From NCBI GenBank assembly GCA_036345935.2, contig JADWOT020000009.1:11375899-11439898 (forward strand): a stretch of 64,000 nucleotides of DNA. Direction: 5' to 3'. The translations under genes and the position numbers were made by a program. The notes beneath the pieces are model-generated. The model searched no databases, was not told where the DNA came from, and saw only the letters and a list, made by a program, of their open reading frames with translations. Positions 47,801 through 59,848 of this stretch are shown in pieces (position 1 is the first letter of the stretch; each line of letters begins with the position of its first letter). Source of the DNA: Taenia hydatigena (Eukaryota > Platyhelminthes > Cestoda > Cyclophyllidea > Taeniidae).

Positions 47801-49673
47801 TAGTGACCCTCAAAATTAGAAGTCTTCAGCGAATTCACATATTTTGCACTTATTCATGCCTTATTTTCAATATGAGGTGAATGAAAAGCAGCAGCGTTGA
47901 CACCAGTGGTCTAGACAAATCTCATAAAAAAGGACCCCAAAAACAACGCAAGGAGAAATGGAAGGAATGTTCTTGAGTCAGGTGAATATCCGCCCTCTTG
48001 TGTACCCAAGGAAGCGACCCCACTCCAATGCACTTGAAGCTACTTTTACTATTTTTGGCGGCGAGTCGGACACAAGACATGGAAATTTGGGACTATTTCC
48101 ATTAACAACTTGTTGAGCCCGATCAAGGTTTAAAACTAAAATAGGCAGGAATTGCAAACAAAAGCCAGTTATCATAACACTTAATGATGCACGGAATCAG
48201 CCGACAATGAATTTGATGGTTGCGTTTCACTGCTTCTACGCATAACATAAAGGTGAACTAGTAATAAAAGCAGATCCAAAGGCGTAGATACGAACTCACC
48301 AGTCCTGTTTAACCCTGAGAGTAGCTTTATCGCGTATCCCGCTGCCTGGTTTCGAAAACAGACTCTAAAAAGGCACAAACACAAACTCCATCTCAATACA
48401 GAACCGGATAGGTATGTCACAATGACGATTTCATATGATGCACATTTTGTTCACCGAAATGCCAATTTGCGACACTGAAGTCTAGCCGTCACCACCGTGT
48501 AGGCGTCAAATAAATCTGCAACACTGAGAGTAGACTAGAACACTTTGAAGGGTGTAGCATCATGCAGTGCCATGAATCGATAGTGTAAACTGAAAACGTG
48601 AAAAGTAAAATACACTTCTAGAGTTTCCTCTTTTCCCCGGAAACGATCCTGAGTGTTCTACCGCACCATTCGCAAAAAAGGAGACCTTCCTCATTTCACC
48701 AACAAAAAAGTAAAGCGAAAAGCCCACTCCTCTTCCTTCACGTGTGCCAAAGCCAGTCGCCGAAATGGACAGTTTGGGGGCAAATTAACTCGAGAGAAAA
48801 GGGAGTAATTGTCACTAACTGTGCAATAAATCCACAGTTGACTCACTGAAACACACAAGTCTGCCTTCTTCATTACTCATTTGATGAGGCGTTATGAATC
48901 ATATCCATACACCGGTCTAGCAAAAGTGCCACTTTCAACCACATTTTTCCTCCCTCCTAGGTGGGAATGTCGTGGAAGGACTAAAAGACGCAATCAATGG
49001 AGAACCTAATGCTACTTCTTTCCCCTGTCTAATTAGCAATTCGTTGTTCTAGTATTACGTGAAACATGAGAGAAACGCCCAGGTCACACACAAGGAGAAG
49101 TCACTCCTTCCCATACATCCTTAAGCAAGGCTGGAAGATGCCTTTGGGATTTGCCATTCATTCGCTTTTCGCTACAAATTGACACAAAAATGAATAAAAA
49201 TTATGATCTAGAAAACAAATTCCGCGCGTCGCAAGTTCGGCTAAATAATGTGCCTCAAACGTCCTATCCCAAAAACAGTTCAGTGTAAGAATTATCCCAC
49301 CGATTAGGAAGAGGCTATAAAAACGTCGTTGCAACTTTGATCCAGTTTTCGACGAATCGGTCCAATGTTACACGCAACTTCAGAGGAGATTAGACAGAGG
49401 ATGAAGTGCAACTCACGAAAAGACGCCTCCGACTACCAGGCTTGCTCTGACGTTGTGGAGTTGACATGTCAGTATCAAGGGTGGTAGCGCGACGCTTCAC
49501 GAATTCGGAATCTCGAGTGATCGTCTCCTCGGTGGCATGAGTAATTGATTGAGCACGGATTATGTTTTCAACGGTGGGCCAGGTTCCTTTGACCGCGTGA
49601 GCTGAGAGATACACGGAGGGCTGAGATGTAGCAGCTACCAGGCCGGGTCGGTTGCTAACCTCTGTTTTTTCAT
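35841..49673 (-). CDS. Ras GTPase-activating protein, SynGAP/DAB2IP/RASAL2 family (5' partial, 14 exons)
   Basis: It stimulates GTP hydrolysis by Ras-type GTPases at the membrane; family members act on Ras and Rap. Exons in transcript order: 49417-49673, 48300-48364, 46232-46385, 45616-45920, 42544-42645, 42371-42469, 41988-42283, 40102-40602, 39016-39388, 38718-38943, 38263-38571, 37814-38135, 36736-37172 and 35841-36434. All phases are compatible and yield about 1,345 residues. Domain order is split PH (about 108-265), C2 (about 276-345, with YFCEVYLDGALYAQTS and EDFEFSHLP), RasGAP (about 440-850) and a low-complexity tail. The arginine finger is Arg600 in VLRSNSLATK. The signature FLRFVCPAILSPSLFGL is at 760-776, so catalysis should be intact. 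The first recognised exon starts in phase 1 (AT GAA AAA), so at least one 5' exon is missing. The tail is Ser/Thr/Pro-rich and I do not see the long C-terminal coiled coil of the vertebrate proteins. The splice between the twelfth and thirteenth exons is the least certain. Confidence 0.92.
37256..37429 (+). CDS. Nested small membrane-protein frame, 57 aa
   Basis: Lies inside the 641-bp intron between the last two RasGAP coding blocks, on the opposite strand. ATG 37256 opens a 57-codon frame ending in TGA at 37429. The polyadenylation signal AATAAA follows at once (37432-37437). Just before the ATG is a pyrimidine-rich acceptor (catccccatcttcgacctag|aATG), as expected for a second exon or a spliced-leader trans-splice site. 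The protein has a short N-terminal part (MKIPDTLSDLLGFGLVRN), one hydrophobic segment (about residues 19-31, VLDCILFFFTVYA) and a basic C terminus. That is the layout of a small single-pass membrane or mitochondrial inner-membrane subunit. I do not recognise the family. No other gene-sized frame is beside it. Confidence 0.5.
   Translation: MKIPDTLSDLLGFGLVRNVLDCILFFFTVYALRDYVFEAVTKTAPMVKRKLAPNLTA
38263..40602 (-). other. RasGAP catalytic-domain exons
   Basis: Four exons (40102-40602, 39016-39388, 38718-38943, 38263-38571). Landmarks in order are LDKLTVLPVCGYASLL, LEPWLSVKSKAALAKSLL, SEVQEQ|DNPNMVLRSNSLATKAIELYLK (arginine finger), FPNELRITFSAIRE, FLRFVCPAILSPSLFGL and LVAKTILNLANFTLFG. The joints fall inside conserved motifs, which fixes the splice sites: CAAG|gtgagg to ctcag|AC, CCAAA|gtaacc to ctatag|CGAACTACG, and TTG|gtgagt to tttag|GTCGCT. 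Confidence 0.93.
41988..42645 (-). other. C2-domain exons of the RasGAP
   Basis: Three exons (42544-42645, 42371-42469, 41988-42283) separated by introns of only 74 and 87 bp. They encode ESNLHLCLQEIKGVPAGKEY, then FCEVYLDGALYAQTSPK and WSEDFEFSHLPPFSEIRVLLW. These match, in order, the C2 domain of SynGAP/DAB2IP proteins, which helps membrane docking and Rap specificity. After the last strand the exon continues into an unconserved basic segment (RSRKRRRSMG), which looks like a linker. Confidence 0.88.
42646..45615 (-). other. 3-kb intron between PH and C2 coding exons of the RasGAP
   Basis: Donor AATAA|gtgagt, acceptor tttcag|GTTTC. Apart from the small hairpin at 43573 I see no coding exon, known repeat or RNA gene in it. 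Confidence 0.8.
43573..43592. other. Short perfect hairpin in RasGAP intron
   Basis: TGCCCCA, six-base loop TCCATT, then TGGGGCA. It is isolated, without a U-tract or microRNA-like arm length. The meaning is unknown. Confidence 0.4.
45616..46385 (-). other. PH-domain exons of the RasGAP, with loop insertion
   Basis: Exon 46232-46385 ends GEKNCFQ and exon 45616-45920 begins VSTFF; together they reproduce the PH strand read as CFEVTT in relatives. The next recognisable PH strand, RIYACRSAAEKNYWLN, comes about 75 residues later instead of a few. The inserted loop is basic and polar and includes the acidic run DDDEDDDDDDD (residues 203-213), encoded by a GAT/GAC repeat near 45755-45795. The acceptor ttcttcgag|GTC is supported because it restores the conserved CFQVST reading. 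Confidence 0.85.
46436..46511 (+). repeat. G-rich low-complexity tract ending in G12
   Basis: Runs of G on the plus strand, ending in twelve consecutive G at 46499-46510. In the RasGAP transcript sense this is a C-rich tract that begins about 50 bases upstream of the acceptor of exon 46232-46385, so it may act as an extended pyrimidine tract. It is likely length-variable. Confidence 0.6.
47531..47730 (+). repeat. Interspersed repeat, copy 1 (in RasGAP intron)
   Basis: About 200 bp matching 56878-57086 in the same orientation. Shared words in order are 'tcgagcc', 'aaatgacatttta', 'cgaaat', 'gacgcacagttaag', 'cacagacgga', 'cctaccc' and 'ctgcacaaactgtt' (small differences between copies). It lies in the intron between the second and third recognised RasGAP exons. 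On the minus strand the left end reads GGCTCGAATCCC, resembling a pol III B-box, but no A-box was found. Confidence 0.55.
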
Positions 49674-52600
49674 CTACAAACACGCGCACGCAAGAGAGAG
49701 CGAGAGTAAAAAATAGACTTCGGTAGCCAATGCCACATGAAGTGATTGCCTATTGGAGGACGCTGACGTGTATGTAGATTCGTGTACCAGTGTGCATTAG
49801 TGTGCTTAAAGAGATTTGGGCTGAAAACTCACCGATGGAGGCAATAGATATCGTTCAGCTAGTCAGACGTCAGCCTTTCACTCGTCTAAGCAGTGAAATG
49901 GGAGGGTGTGAGGCGTGACCTTATGCAAACCCATGGGATGATTCAACCAGTTGGGCTAATTAAAGCCTTAAAGCCTGTTAAAATGGTGGTGATATTGACA
50001 GTGAGAAGTAATTGCCATCCTATGAGTGCATTCACAAAGGCCAAATATAAGGTTACTTAAACTTTGAAGCATATTTTAACACCTTTTTCGTGCTCCTTCC
50101 TGCATAAACTGAAATGGAGTGAAATGGACGCCAAAGAAGCAGGCAATTAAGAAAGAAGCAGGACTGTATGGAGGTGCATCAAACTGGTAAGGGGCTTGCG
50201 CATAACCATGCCATGGTCTACTCGTCGCATATAAGAAATGGAACGACTTATTTTGCCACTAAATGTTGCTTGGGAGTGTTTTTTGACTAACTGATCAGTT
50301 GGCAGGAAATTATAACCATCAAAAACGGGTAAAATCAGTTTAGTTCCCTTGACAGCTGTTTCCACCAAAGTCGTTGAATATCATTGACATCACGACAGCC
50401 GCTATGTCTAGAAAGAGGTTCCCTGATTCGGGAACAACTACGGATTCACAAAGACCACTTGACAGGCTGCATATGCTGTAAATACTGAGTGGTCAAGCAG
50501 GGCGGGTGATTTTGCTACTTTTCTTACTCGCAAGTTATTTTGGAACGAAATTCTACACTCCCAGATCAATGCAGACAAAATCATCACTTACTAACAATGG
50601 AGAGATAACACCATGACTTGGGGAAAATAGCGACCCTTCTCCGCTGTGCAGACCAACCTATCTCCCCATTGTTTAAGAGCAGAAAGTTTTTTTGCACTAA
50701 GTTGCTAATTTGTAGAAGACAAAGGAACAAAAACACGACAATCGTTGGAGAAGGGAGGAGGGTTGAAAGAAGACAAAAGAAAGCTGGGCTACCTTGCCAC
50801 CGCTCACACCGAGATATTTCGACGGCCGCGACAGAGCGAATAAATTACGCGTGTGGGCACACGCTGAGCGTATGAGAAGCTTGTCTCAATTTACTCGGGA
50901 AAACGTTGCAGACATCCCGATTCCATAAAAAAGACAGAAACGCGAGACCCACCACAAAAAACCGGGCTTGATTAATTGCGAAGATTTCTAATGCAATTAA
51001 GTCCCATAAAATTAGGGAAAAAAGTTGATAGGTTTTTCCAAGTGCGTAAGCCTCAAACCCCAAAACACCAATGGTCAAAATTACCGGTAAAAGCGTGCAT
51101 GCGTGTGGATACCAGATAGGACGAAACTGTGGGGCAATATTGAAAATGAGGTGAAAGTAAAAGGAAAAAAACAAGACGAAATTCCACGTCCTAATTGAAT
51201 GCACACACGTACACACATAAACCGTCTGTTCAGAGAAACTCACACTCAAAGGCAAATGAGTGTCTAACACCAAAAAAAAAAACCATTTGGCGTGCAATAA
51301 CCTATCACGCATTCTCCCACCGGAAGGCGAACGGACATTTAAAAAACATATAACTTCTATCAAAAATGGTGTTCAGTTTGAAGAAAAAATAACGTTGAAG
51401 CAGAAATGGCGTTAAATCCAGGCTCACGTATGACAAAAATAGTACCTGGAAGCCTCGCCTCCGTTTACGAACGATGAGATGAGTAGAGATAGCTGTACTG
51501 TCGGCGGTTTTCTGAGGTTATGGGTTACGCTTCATTAATATTCACGCCTCGAGCTGGCGAATATCATTCAGTTCTTAAAGAGAGCATACAAGTACACTCC
51601 CCATCGGCTCTCCTCCATGACTTTGCAAAACACAACTGTTGGTAATCTCTTCTCATTGAAGCACCTGAACAGTAGCTCCAAACTTCTTCAGTTGAGATTT
51701 GCTAGTTTACAAATACATTCATAATAGTACAATTTCCTTGCAAAGGACGGCTTAGAACATTAGGAACTATGGGTAGCGGAATTCATGCAGTCGGTCATAG
51801 AAGCAGGATTCCTAATTTTAAGGCATTAAACAAATTTTACGACCTGTACCGCACCCGCTTTTGCAAACAGCGAACACAGGTAAGTGGTCTTAAAAGCACA
51901 CATTGCCTCGGGTCAGTTTAGGCGAGAGAACAACTGATTCTCTCCCCGGGCTTCCATCCACATCGCATGGAGGGAAGAAAGAAGGGGAACACTCCTTGGT
52001 AGGTACATATCCTACACGCAAGCGTGGTTCTGTGAGAGGCAATGTGAAATCATTTGCATGCACGCCAGTATGTACTTAGGAATTTAGCAATCAGAAATAG
52101 CTGCATCAGACACCCAATTCATCACCACATTTCAACACAAATAAACACAGACTCCCACAGGTTTGAGAGAAGGCGAAACAAGCCTGTTCTCATTTGTGTT
52201 TTTTTTCCATCGAGAGGAAAAATGATAACCAAAAACTAGGCTAAAATTTCCACCGAATAAGTATGAGTGTGCGAGGGAGAATGCGGGGTATATGCAGACC
52301 TCGGCGAAATGTCAATTAGGGCGGAAAAATCAGCTCTCTTGTTTGGTCTGTTCAGGTCTACTTTTACTCTCATCTACCGACAGGCCGCTGTAAGCTATCA
52401 AAAAGGGGATTTTTTACAAAATGCAACTTCCATAGCCATGGTGGCGATATTCGAGGCACGCATGCGTACGTTTTCGGTGGGTTGTGCGTTTCACAGTTAC
52501 GCAGATAGTGATTTCACATGCAAAAACCATACTACCTGAGAAGGCTGTGCACTGTTGATTGTGATCATGCCTATTTTTGAATATCTAATTTTTGCTAAAC

Positions 52601-55600
52601 CGAAGGGGGTCAAGAAATGCACTACAGCCAACAAAACGAGAGCACAGTGGCGACAATTTGGATTATGAGAGCAATGAGCAAGCAAAGTTAATCAAATCTA
52701 ATTATGATAACGAACCGAAAAGTCTAAATCTTTAGAAGGGCCGGGAAGCGAGAGCGCAACAATCATGGAGTGCAAAAGTTCTCGACGGTTCATAAATAAA
52801 AATAAGTGAAAGCCAGGAATCACATCAGTAAAATGTCACTAAGACGACTATCTAAATATGAATGAGGTAGTTATTGAAGTCGTCAATTTCCACGACAGTT
52901 ATAAGTCATTTCAATGTTGTAATTACAAGAAATGAAGAAAAATTGCCGTGCATGAACACTACTCTCCTGAAGGTCAATGTAAGCAAAAGCTGACAGTTGT
53001 GTGACCTCACTAAATACTTGAATAACTCGAACTAAATGCATTGAACAGACAACTGAGGGTTACAACGGTTGCACAAATGAACTATCTTTATCGCGCACAT
53101 CAAGATAGAAAGGCGTCATAACGCATGAGAAGCCATCCTACCGTGAGAAAACTGTTGAGAGAACACTCTCCTCTTCTCCACCTCCTCGACTTTCCACGAC
53201 TTGGCTCGTCTTTGTGCTACTGACGACAAGATTGGCATCCCCAACCCGACAGCACGTCATACCACTGCTCTCGTCTACTGCTTGCAGCTCACTACCCCCC
53301 ACCCACAGAACCTTGTTCAATCCTCTAATAACCAATTAATGAACGGCGATGTGTTTATTGGCCAACTGAGAACCAATGGGTGGCAGGCAGGTGAACGTGA
53401 CTCATGGCGGACACATGTGGACATGTTAACAGACGTGGGTGCTAGCACGGCAGCATGTGCGTCCGCGTGGAATCGTGAGAGTTGAAATTTGTGTTTGCTG
53501 GTCATCGGCATGAGTAAGCAAGGAGCTGGCGCAAATGACCCCTCATGTAAGGTTTCGTGGTCTGTTTTATTGACCGAACATTTTCAAGCAAAATAGCTAA
53601 GTCGTCCATAAGAAGGGACAGATGGTTTAGATTTTGACCACAGGTTAGGTATAAACACCTGCCCAATCGTAATATTCTATAAATAACTGCATCTGTTGCT
53701 GTTGGCTGGGAAACCATAGAAGTTGGAAAGGAAGTTAATCAGTTATGAAAAGTACCGCAAAACCTCTATATTCAAGGGAAGACAGGCGCGAAAAAAGCGT
53801 TTCAATTCAGCAAGAAATATGACCATAGAATAAAAAGAAATACGAGGGGTTTAAGCAATTCCGTGAACTAACGAATGAACGAAAGTCTGAGTGCTAGTAG
53901 GAATTGAAACAATGGAAAGTTTTTTTAACTTGTCAATGAGTGCATCGTTGGAAGAATTTTTGCACAAAAACGTATGCGTCCCCCCTTTTGGATTTGGGGA
54001 ATTATGTTTCCGTTCCAACAGGACTACCAATTAGTAGACATTGAAAGTAATGGGAATGTGATTGAATTCAACCCCTACTCTGTTCCACGTCACCTTTGGC
54101 TGCAACGTAGATGTTTATCCCGATTTTGTGCACAGCAATGAGTGATCTCCTAAGGCCTGCACTGCACCATATCGTTTGTTCTTTAGTTGACTAGCTCTTT
54201 TACTCTGCCGTCACATTGCTATTCATGAGCTTGATCATCCAACTGCATATGAACAGATACTGTATCTAAAAAAAAGATGCTAAATGCAAGGACGGCTTAT
54301 GCACTTTTGATCAACACAGAACTTTAAAAGTGCTGTCAAAGTAATCCAAACACTTTATGAGGCATCCATCTGCAAGTAGGGATAAAGAAGAATCTTAAGT
54401 AATAAGTTCGTTTAAAGTATAGGCAGTTCGTTTGACGTAGAGACTCAAACAGTCGACAGGGAAAAGAGCGTTACCGCAGTGATTTCTGACGGTTATCTAT
54501 GGAAGGCGTATCAAGCAGCGACACAACCATGGAGATAAGCACGTTTGTGATTGGGGTTACCTAGTTTACGCCCTGATGTTCGCACCTGGACCCACTGTTG
54601 CAAATGTGTGATATACATATCTAATTATTATATGAAAGAGTCCACGTCAGGTCACAAAATAATCAGACTGGTTCATTTTGGTTTGAGTTGGAGAATGCGA
54701 CAAGGGCACTCCAAAACTGAGTTTTGAAGCATTAAAACGTTGAGGTTGGGCTGGTCGGGTTTTTTTGGGACACTGCAAATGCATAGCTCGATAATTTAGC
54801 ATAATGAGAAACGATTTTATGCATACAAGGCATATCACCGAAACAAGGAGACTTAAATAATTAAGTAGCGCAATCGTGTGCTTGAGTAAAATTTGGATGG
54901 AAACATTCGGGCCAGATGATACAATGCAAATACATAAACATCGAAATGACGCTCGAGTGAATATTTGGTCAACCGTGAATTTTACTGCGAAGGTGTCAAT
55001 GCATAAAATTGGATCCCAGAGGCGGCATGTTTTAATTACTCTTACAAACGTATCTATAAAAGGATCCAAAACAGTCCAGTCGAGCTAACAGGATTACAAA
55101 TAATTCTCTTTGAAAATGTCTTTTAGGTCAATCCTTACAAATAGCATGCAACTTTTTGTTGAATTATGCATTTTGATGGCACGACATGTCGGGAAATATG
55201 AACCCCCCAAAGTAAGGGGAGTTTTGGCCGCTTTTACTTCTTCTAAACTCAGTTTTTTTCATCGGGTCTAGTAATAAATTTTTTGCGGTGTTACTTGACA
55301 ATCAGTTTTTAACAGAATGTGCGGTAGCATGGTATCAAATCCAGTTTGATGGGTAGAATTCGAAGAGGGGCTTAAAGAAAGATATAATTAGAGGATAAAA
55401 TCAAAGCACACAACAAAGAATTGATGGAAAAGGAAATAAGTATCCCCAAACTCCATGCCAAAAACTCAAATGTGTTACTTTATTTGACTCAGTGACTAAA
55501 TTGAAACCGCGGAAGCATCAAGAGTTTTCGCGTAACAGTGTAGGAACTATGTATGAATTTGTAAATTGGGGAGTACCATGTATAACGACTTGAGTATTTT

Positions 55601-58576
55601 TTATGCGCATGTATTTTAATGAGGTCGTCCACTGCATTTACCTGGCAAACTGAATTTCGGACTTAAATGTGCTTTCTCGTGGGCTGTTTCGGGTAAATTT
55701 CCATAAAGCAAAGTCCACCATTAAGGCATTCTTTGAACCTAAGGGGACGCTTTGAATGCAGCGCCGAAGCTTAAGGGTTCCACCATTTTTTTACCTTATC
55801 CACTATCAACAGGGGCCTGTCAAGTTTCCCAAGGGATGACTTGGGTGCCAAATGGATTTGTCATTTTTTTGAGTAAAAACTGTGAATTAGCATTTGTTTA
55901 AGTTGTTAACCATACCATCTAGAGCCTCCAGTCGCCTGTGAATATATCTCCCACAAAGTTGCTAGTTTACTTAATAAACTCGAGTGTTTATACAATAAAA
56001 CCGAGAAAAAATGCGGATGACTTCTTTGTACAAAAATCACCAACATTAAACATTCTTTTCTCTCGGGCCACTAGTTTGCTAGCCTTACTTTTATACCCAT
56101 TTATGTCTCCGGAAGTTAAGGAAAAGCCCAATCCGATCTATATTTCACATGTTAATGAGACGAATAAATGTCATCGTATGGAGAAACATATTCAGAGAAA
56201 TAAGGGGAATGAAGACAAGGTCGTGCTTGTCATTCGTCCATCCCTAACAAACTGATGCATAAGGCACTCTGATGTGTAATTAACTATGTAGCATTATTTC
56301 CACTTGTCTCGCACTTGTGAGTAGCATTGTTGATATTGTATCGTTTCGCTCGTGTCGTACAGTAGTTTGAGCTCCGACGACTAAAAAAGTCCAGTTTACC
56401 TCACTCACACGCGAGGCAAGAATGAACTTGTGGGAGAGAAGTGCCGAGTGCTCCAAAAGCATAATGTTAATAATGAGGAAAGGGATAACTTTTGAGGACG
56501 GAGACGTTCAAACAACGAGAACTTGAATGCAAATTTCCTTTTTCATTGCACGTCGGCTGGCTAAATATAACCTACAAAGCACCACGCAAGGAGGGTGAAG
56601 ACTGAATTGATACTCTGTTAGATCCATTGCCTGGCCTCTGCAAATGCATGTGTGTAGGACCGATTTGTGCAAAAGCTTCTTCTCCCATCTGGCGTAGGTG
56701 TAAACGTAGATGGGGACATAAAACTTAGTGCAGATATTTTGATCAAGACTGGCAGGCAAGTATCTGCCTGATGAGAAAATTCTCTACAAAATCGTGTCGA
56801 GCGATTTAATTCTGGCGGGCGCACTAATTAGCTACCGCACACAGCACCTTCTTTAAATGGTCATCAAAGTAGCCAAACTCGAGCCGCTCTTACGTTTAAG
56901 TGACATTTTACAGGGGTTCGCAAATAACAAGAGTGTGGTAAGACGCACAGTTAAGAGTACCGTAGTGACAGACGGATGCATATCCACCTACCCCTTATAG
57001 TATATCCAGTGTAAACACCCGCAAGTTACAACAAGTTAACTACTGAGAGATAAATTGAACACTGCACGAACTATTTTGGACTCCTGATGACAAAGCTACG
57101 GGCTGCTGCGCTGACTTCACAGGCTAAGAGGAGGTTAAAATATTGTAAGTATACCAAACCGCGTTTTCTTGGGAGATCATTAGCAAAAACCCGTGAGAAA
57201 TACTACAAGTACGTCAAATGAGATCGTGGGTTTAAAAACAAAGTTCCATGAAATCGGATAATCCTTGATCCACTTAATAAAGGTTATTTCGACTGCTTTG
57301 TTGGCCCATACCATCCACTTCTGTTTGGAAAGTAAACATTGCTAACTGCGATTAAATGTACTTCAACCAAAAGAGGTTGCTAATTTGCTGGGTAATTCCG
57401 GCGAAAAGTACACTTTTAAAATTGACAACACAACCAGCCATTAAAGTGCTTAAGAACGGTGTGTCAAGCTAAAATTCCCTTACTTTAGACGTATATTATC
57501 AATTATTTTGGACAAGAACACCTGTTTTAGGCTTTATATTAGAATGATGAAAAATTGGGATTTTCTGAATTGATGTTAACAAACATAGGGTAAATATCAC
57601 CGTGAATAGGTTCCTCCACAACCCTTCACGTAACAAGTCTTCCTTCTGTAGTCGAACGCAAAAATTGCTACTTAAAATAAAAAGTAGACACTTTACTATC
57701 TCTAAGATCTTTTTCAATATTGATTGGGCTGGCGTGATCAAGTTCGTGTGCAGTAGTGACGATGAGGCATATTTTTCCGTTAGTTAATGGGGTATTTGGG
57801 ATGAATCAGCCGCCGCTTTAAGCTCATAATTGACCACAATAGGCACAATAATTTTTTCGCATGCTCTCTTCGTGATTAAATAAGTGTTTAAGGATGCGGA
57901 AATCTTCATGCAACTGATGTTTTGGTGTTGCATTCAAGACGCATCAAGCACTCGGAAATAGCACAAATTTTCACCAGATAAACAGCTACAAGTCAAAAGG
58001 CGTATCGGCTAAAGAATTAGTGGAACATCCTAACAAAATATAGAAAAGTTTAAGAGGTACCAATATTTAAATTAGATATCATCGAATAGGTCTGACAATT
58101 TTTTTAGATCTTATGTTTACTTAAAAGTAAATACGATTGCCACTTAGACGGAGGTTAAAAATGAAGCGCGCAAGTGGCACAAGGGAAGTGGAATGTTAAT
58201 ATTTTTCTGATTTTGACAAGTCATTCCCCCCATCAATGGTTTCAATCTGAATGGGGTCAACATTTGCAGTAACTTTTTTTCAGCAATTCTGACCAGTTTC
58301 CTGCTTCAATTAATGATAATCTATTATCAAACTTTTAATATCTATTTACAGCCTTTCTCTTGCGGTTTTTGAGAAAAGTGCAGTTAACTAGAGTTTCTTA
58401 ATATTTACAACATTAAAAACTCTTTCAACAAAAGATATTTTCACGAGTCAATGACCCATACTGGACTGAAAAGATAAATAATTTATTTTGAAGAGGTAAT
58501 TTGTGAATCAGCGTGCTCATAGTTTAATTACCGCTAGTGTCTCCACATTGCAGTGTCAGAATCATTGTCAGTAGTC
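49674..58576. other. Region upstream of the recognised RasGAP exons
   Basis: No exon with the required phase-1 end could be recognised, so the RasGAP 5' exon(s) may be hidden here or lie beyond the window. A protein-like frame on the minus strand near 53155-53250 ends at a possible donor but in the wrong phase. The region contains repeat copy 2 near 56.9 kb and is otherwise unremarkable AT-rich DNA. Confidence 0.4.
56878..57086 (+). repeat. Interspersed repeat, copy 2
   Basis: Matches 47531-47730 in the same orientation with insertions and deletions. The exact 14-base word GACGCACAGTTAAG is common to both. No coding capacity and no clear terminal repeats. The B-box-like start is also present (GGCTCGAG on the minus strand). 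Confidence 0.55.
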
Positions 58577-59848
58577 ATGCCACCTCCCATCACCTTAATC
58601 ACCCTAACTCATTCATCGCCTGCTTATGCGACTTATGTTAGTGGCAGAGAACCATCAACGTGACTGGGTCGCCTGCTCTTGCTTATGGCCTAATGATGGT
58701 TAAGAAGAGCGCCCTTAGTTAAAGTAGAGGGAGAGAGAGAGTAGTTCTTTGGTCTGCCCTGGTCAGTAGAATTCTCCATTTTAGTCGAAAAAACTCCAAG
58801 GAGTCTGCAATAATGGATGAAGTAGCAATTTTAACCCTTTTGTGTCACTGTATTTTTTAGAAATAGGAAATTCATACAACTTGCCAAGGATCTGTCAACC
58901 AACGAGCTGGGCACTGACTGGGGCCATTTCAAGCGGAGTTCTTCGCAGACTAATTTCTGCATCTTTATCACCGGGGCTGCAAAGGTAGGTGATGATTGTG
59001 ACTGTTTTTTGCCCGCAAATTGAGCAGTTTAGGTGCCGGAGTTATTGCTTAATCTCATTTATTAGGGCTGCTGGTATCTTATGTACTGCCAAGTCTTCAA
59101 AGAGCCAACACTTTTGCCTTGTAGATTTAGAACCCTGGGAAACTGGGGCTTCGGTAACTATGACTTGTAGATTTGGATGCATCCTCAATATTCAGCTCAA
59201 CTGTCAAGCGGCTTTCAAAGCTGCTTAGAGCGCACAGTTTGGAATGTTTACAGAGCAAGGTGATTTGAATGTTACCTTTACCTCGCAAAGTTGGTGAGGC
59301 CTAGCATTACACTAGGTAGTCAATACAACATCAAAGTTTTCCATGAAAAGGGTCAAAGGGAGAGAGGCGAAAAAAAATCCTGTTTGACTTTTTCAATGCC
59401 TTTGAAGGGGGAAACGCAATTACCAAACCCTGTGGGCTTACTCACCCATGTCTCTGTTTTACAATATCACTTTTATTCCGATGTTATTACAACAAAGGGA
59501 GTGGTTATATGGTTTTCCCATCGTGCGGTGCTTTTATTTCCACTTCACATTGAAAAGTTGATTAGGCTGAGTATCACGTATGCATGATGGCATCAGCGCG
59601 ACATTTCTACTCACTGTTAAGACTTCTTACCATGCATTTTGTGTTATCCTCTTCAGATAACAAAGGAAGTGGTCATTCTAACTGTCTTGAATACAGAAGA
59701 CCGTAGTCATTTTTTTCCCTCTGACCGGAACACAGCGAGACAGTGTCCTTATTGTCATGATTTACGAGTTTCACATAGGTTTTCACCTCATGTCTGCATA
59801 TTCTCAACTCTTACACCATCTCAGTTTGGACAGAGCCTTTCAATTTGA
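58577..59848 (+). CDS. Putative three-exon gene, 132 aa, unknown
   Basis: Three plus-strand segments join in phase. Exon 1 is 58577-58659 (ATG CCA CCT CCC..., weak donor AAC|gtgact). Exon 2 is 58861-58984 (acceptor tgtattttttag|A AAT AGG, donor GCAAAG|gtaggt). Exon 3 is 59657-59848 (acceptor tgttatcctcttcag|ATA ACA AAG, ends TGA). Exon 2 is the most protein-like (KFIQLAKDLSTNELGTDWGH) and has higher GC than its flanks. Exon 3 encodes a CPYCHD motif, a single CxxC. I recognise no family. A different acceptor inside exon 3 would open another frame to 59941 encoding a hydrophobic, protein-like end, so the 3' part is uncertain. Exon 2 may be real even if the whole model is not. Confidence 0.3.

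Noticed and set aside
53138..53335. Minus-strand frame with donor-like end, considered as the RasGAP 5' exon
   Set aside because: It ends in phase 2, whereas the first recognised RasGAP exon needs phase 1. Joining them creates a stop.
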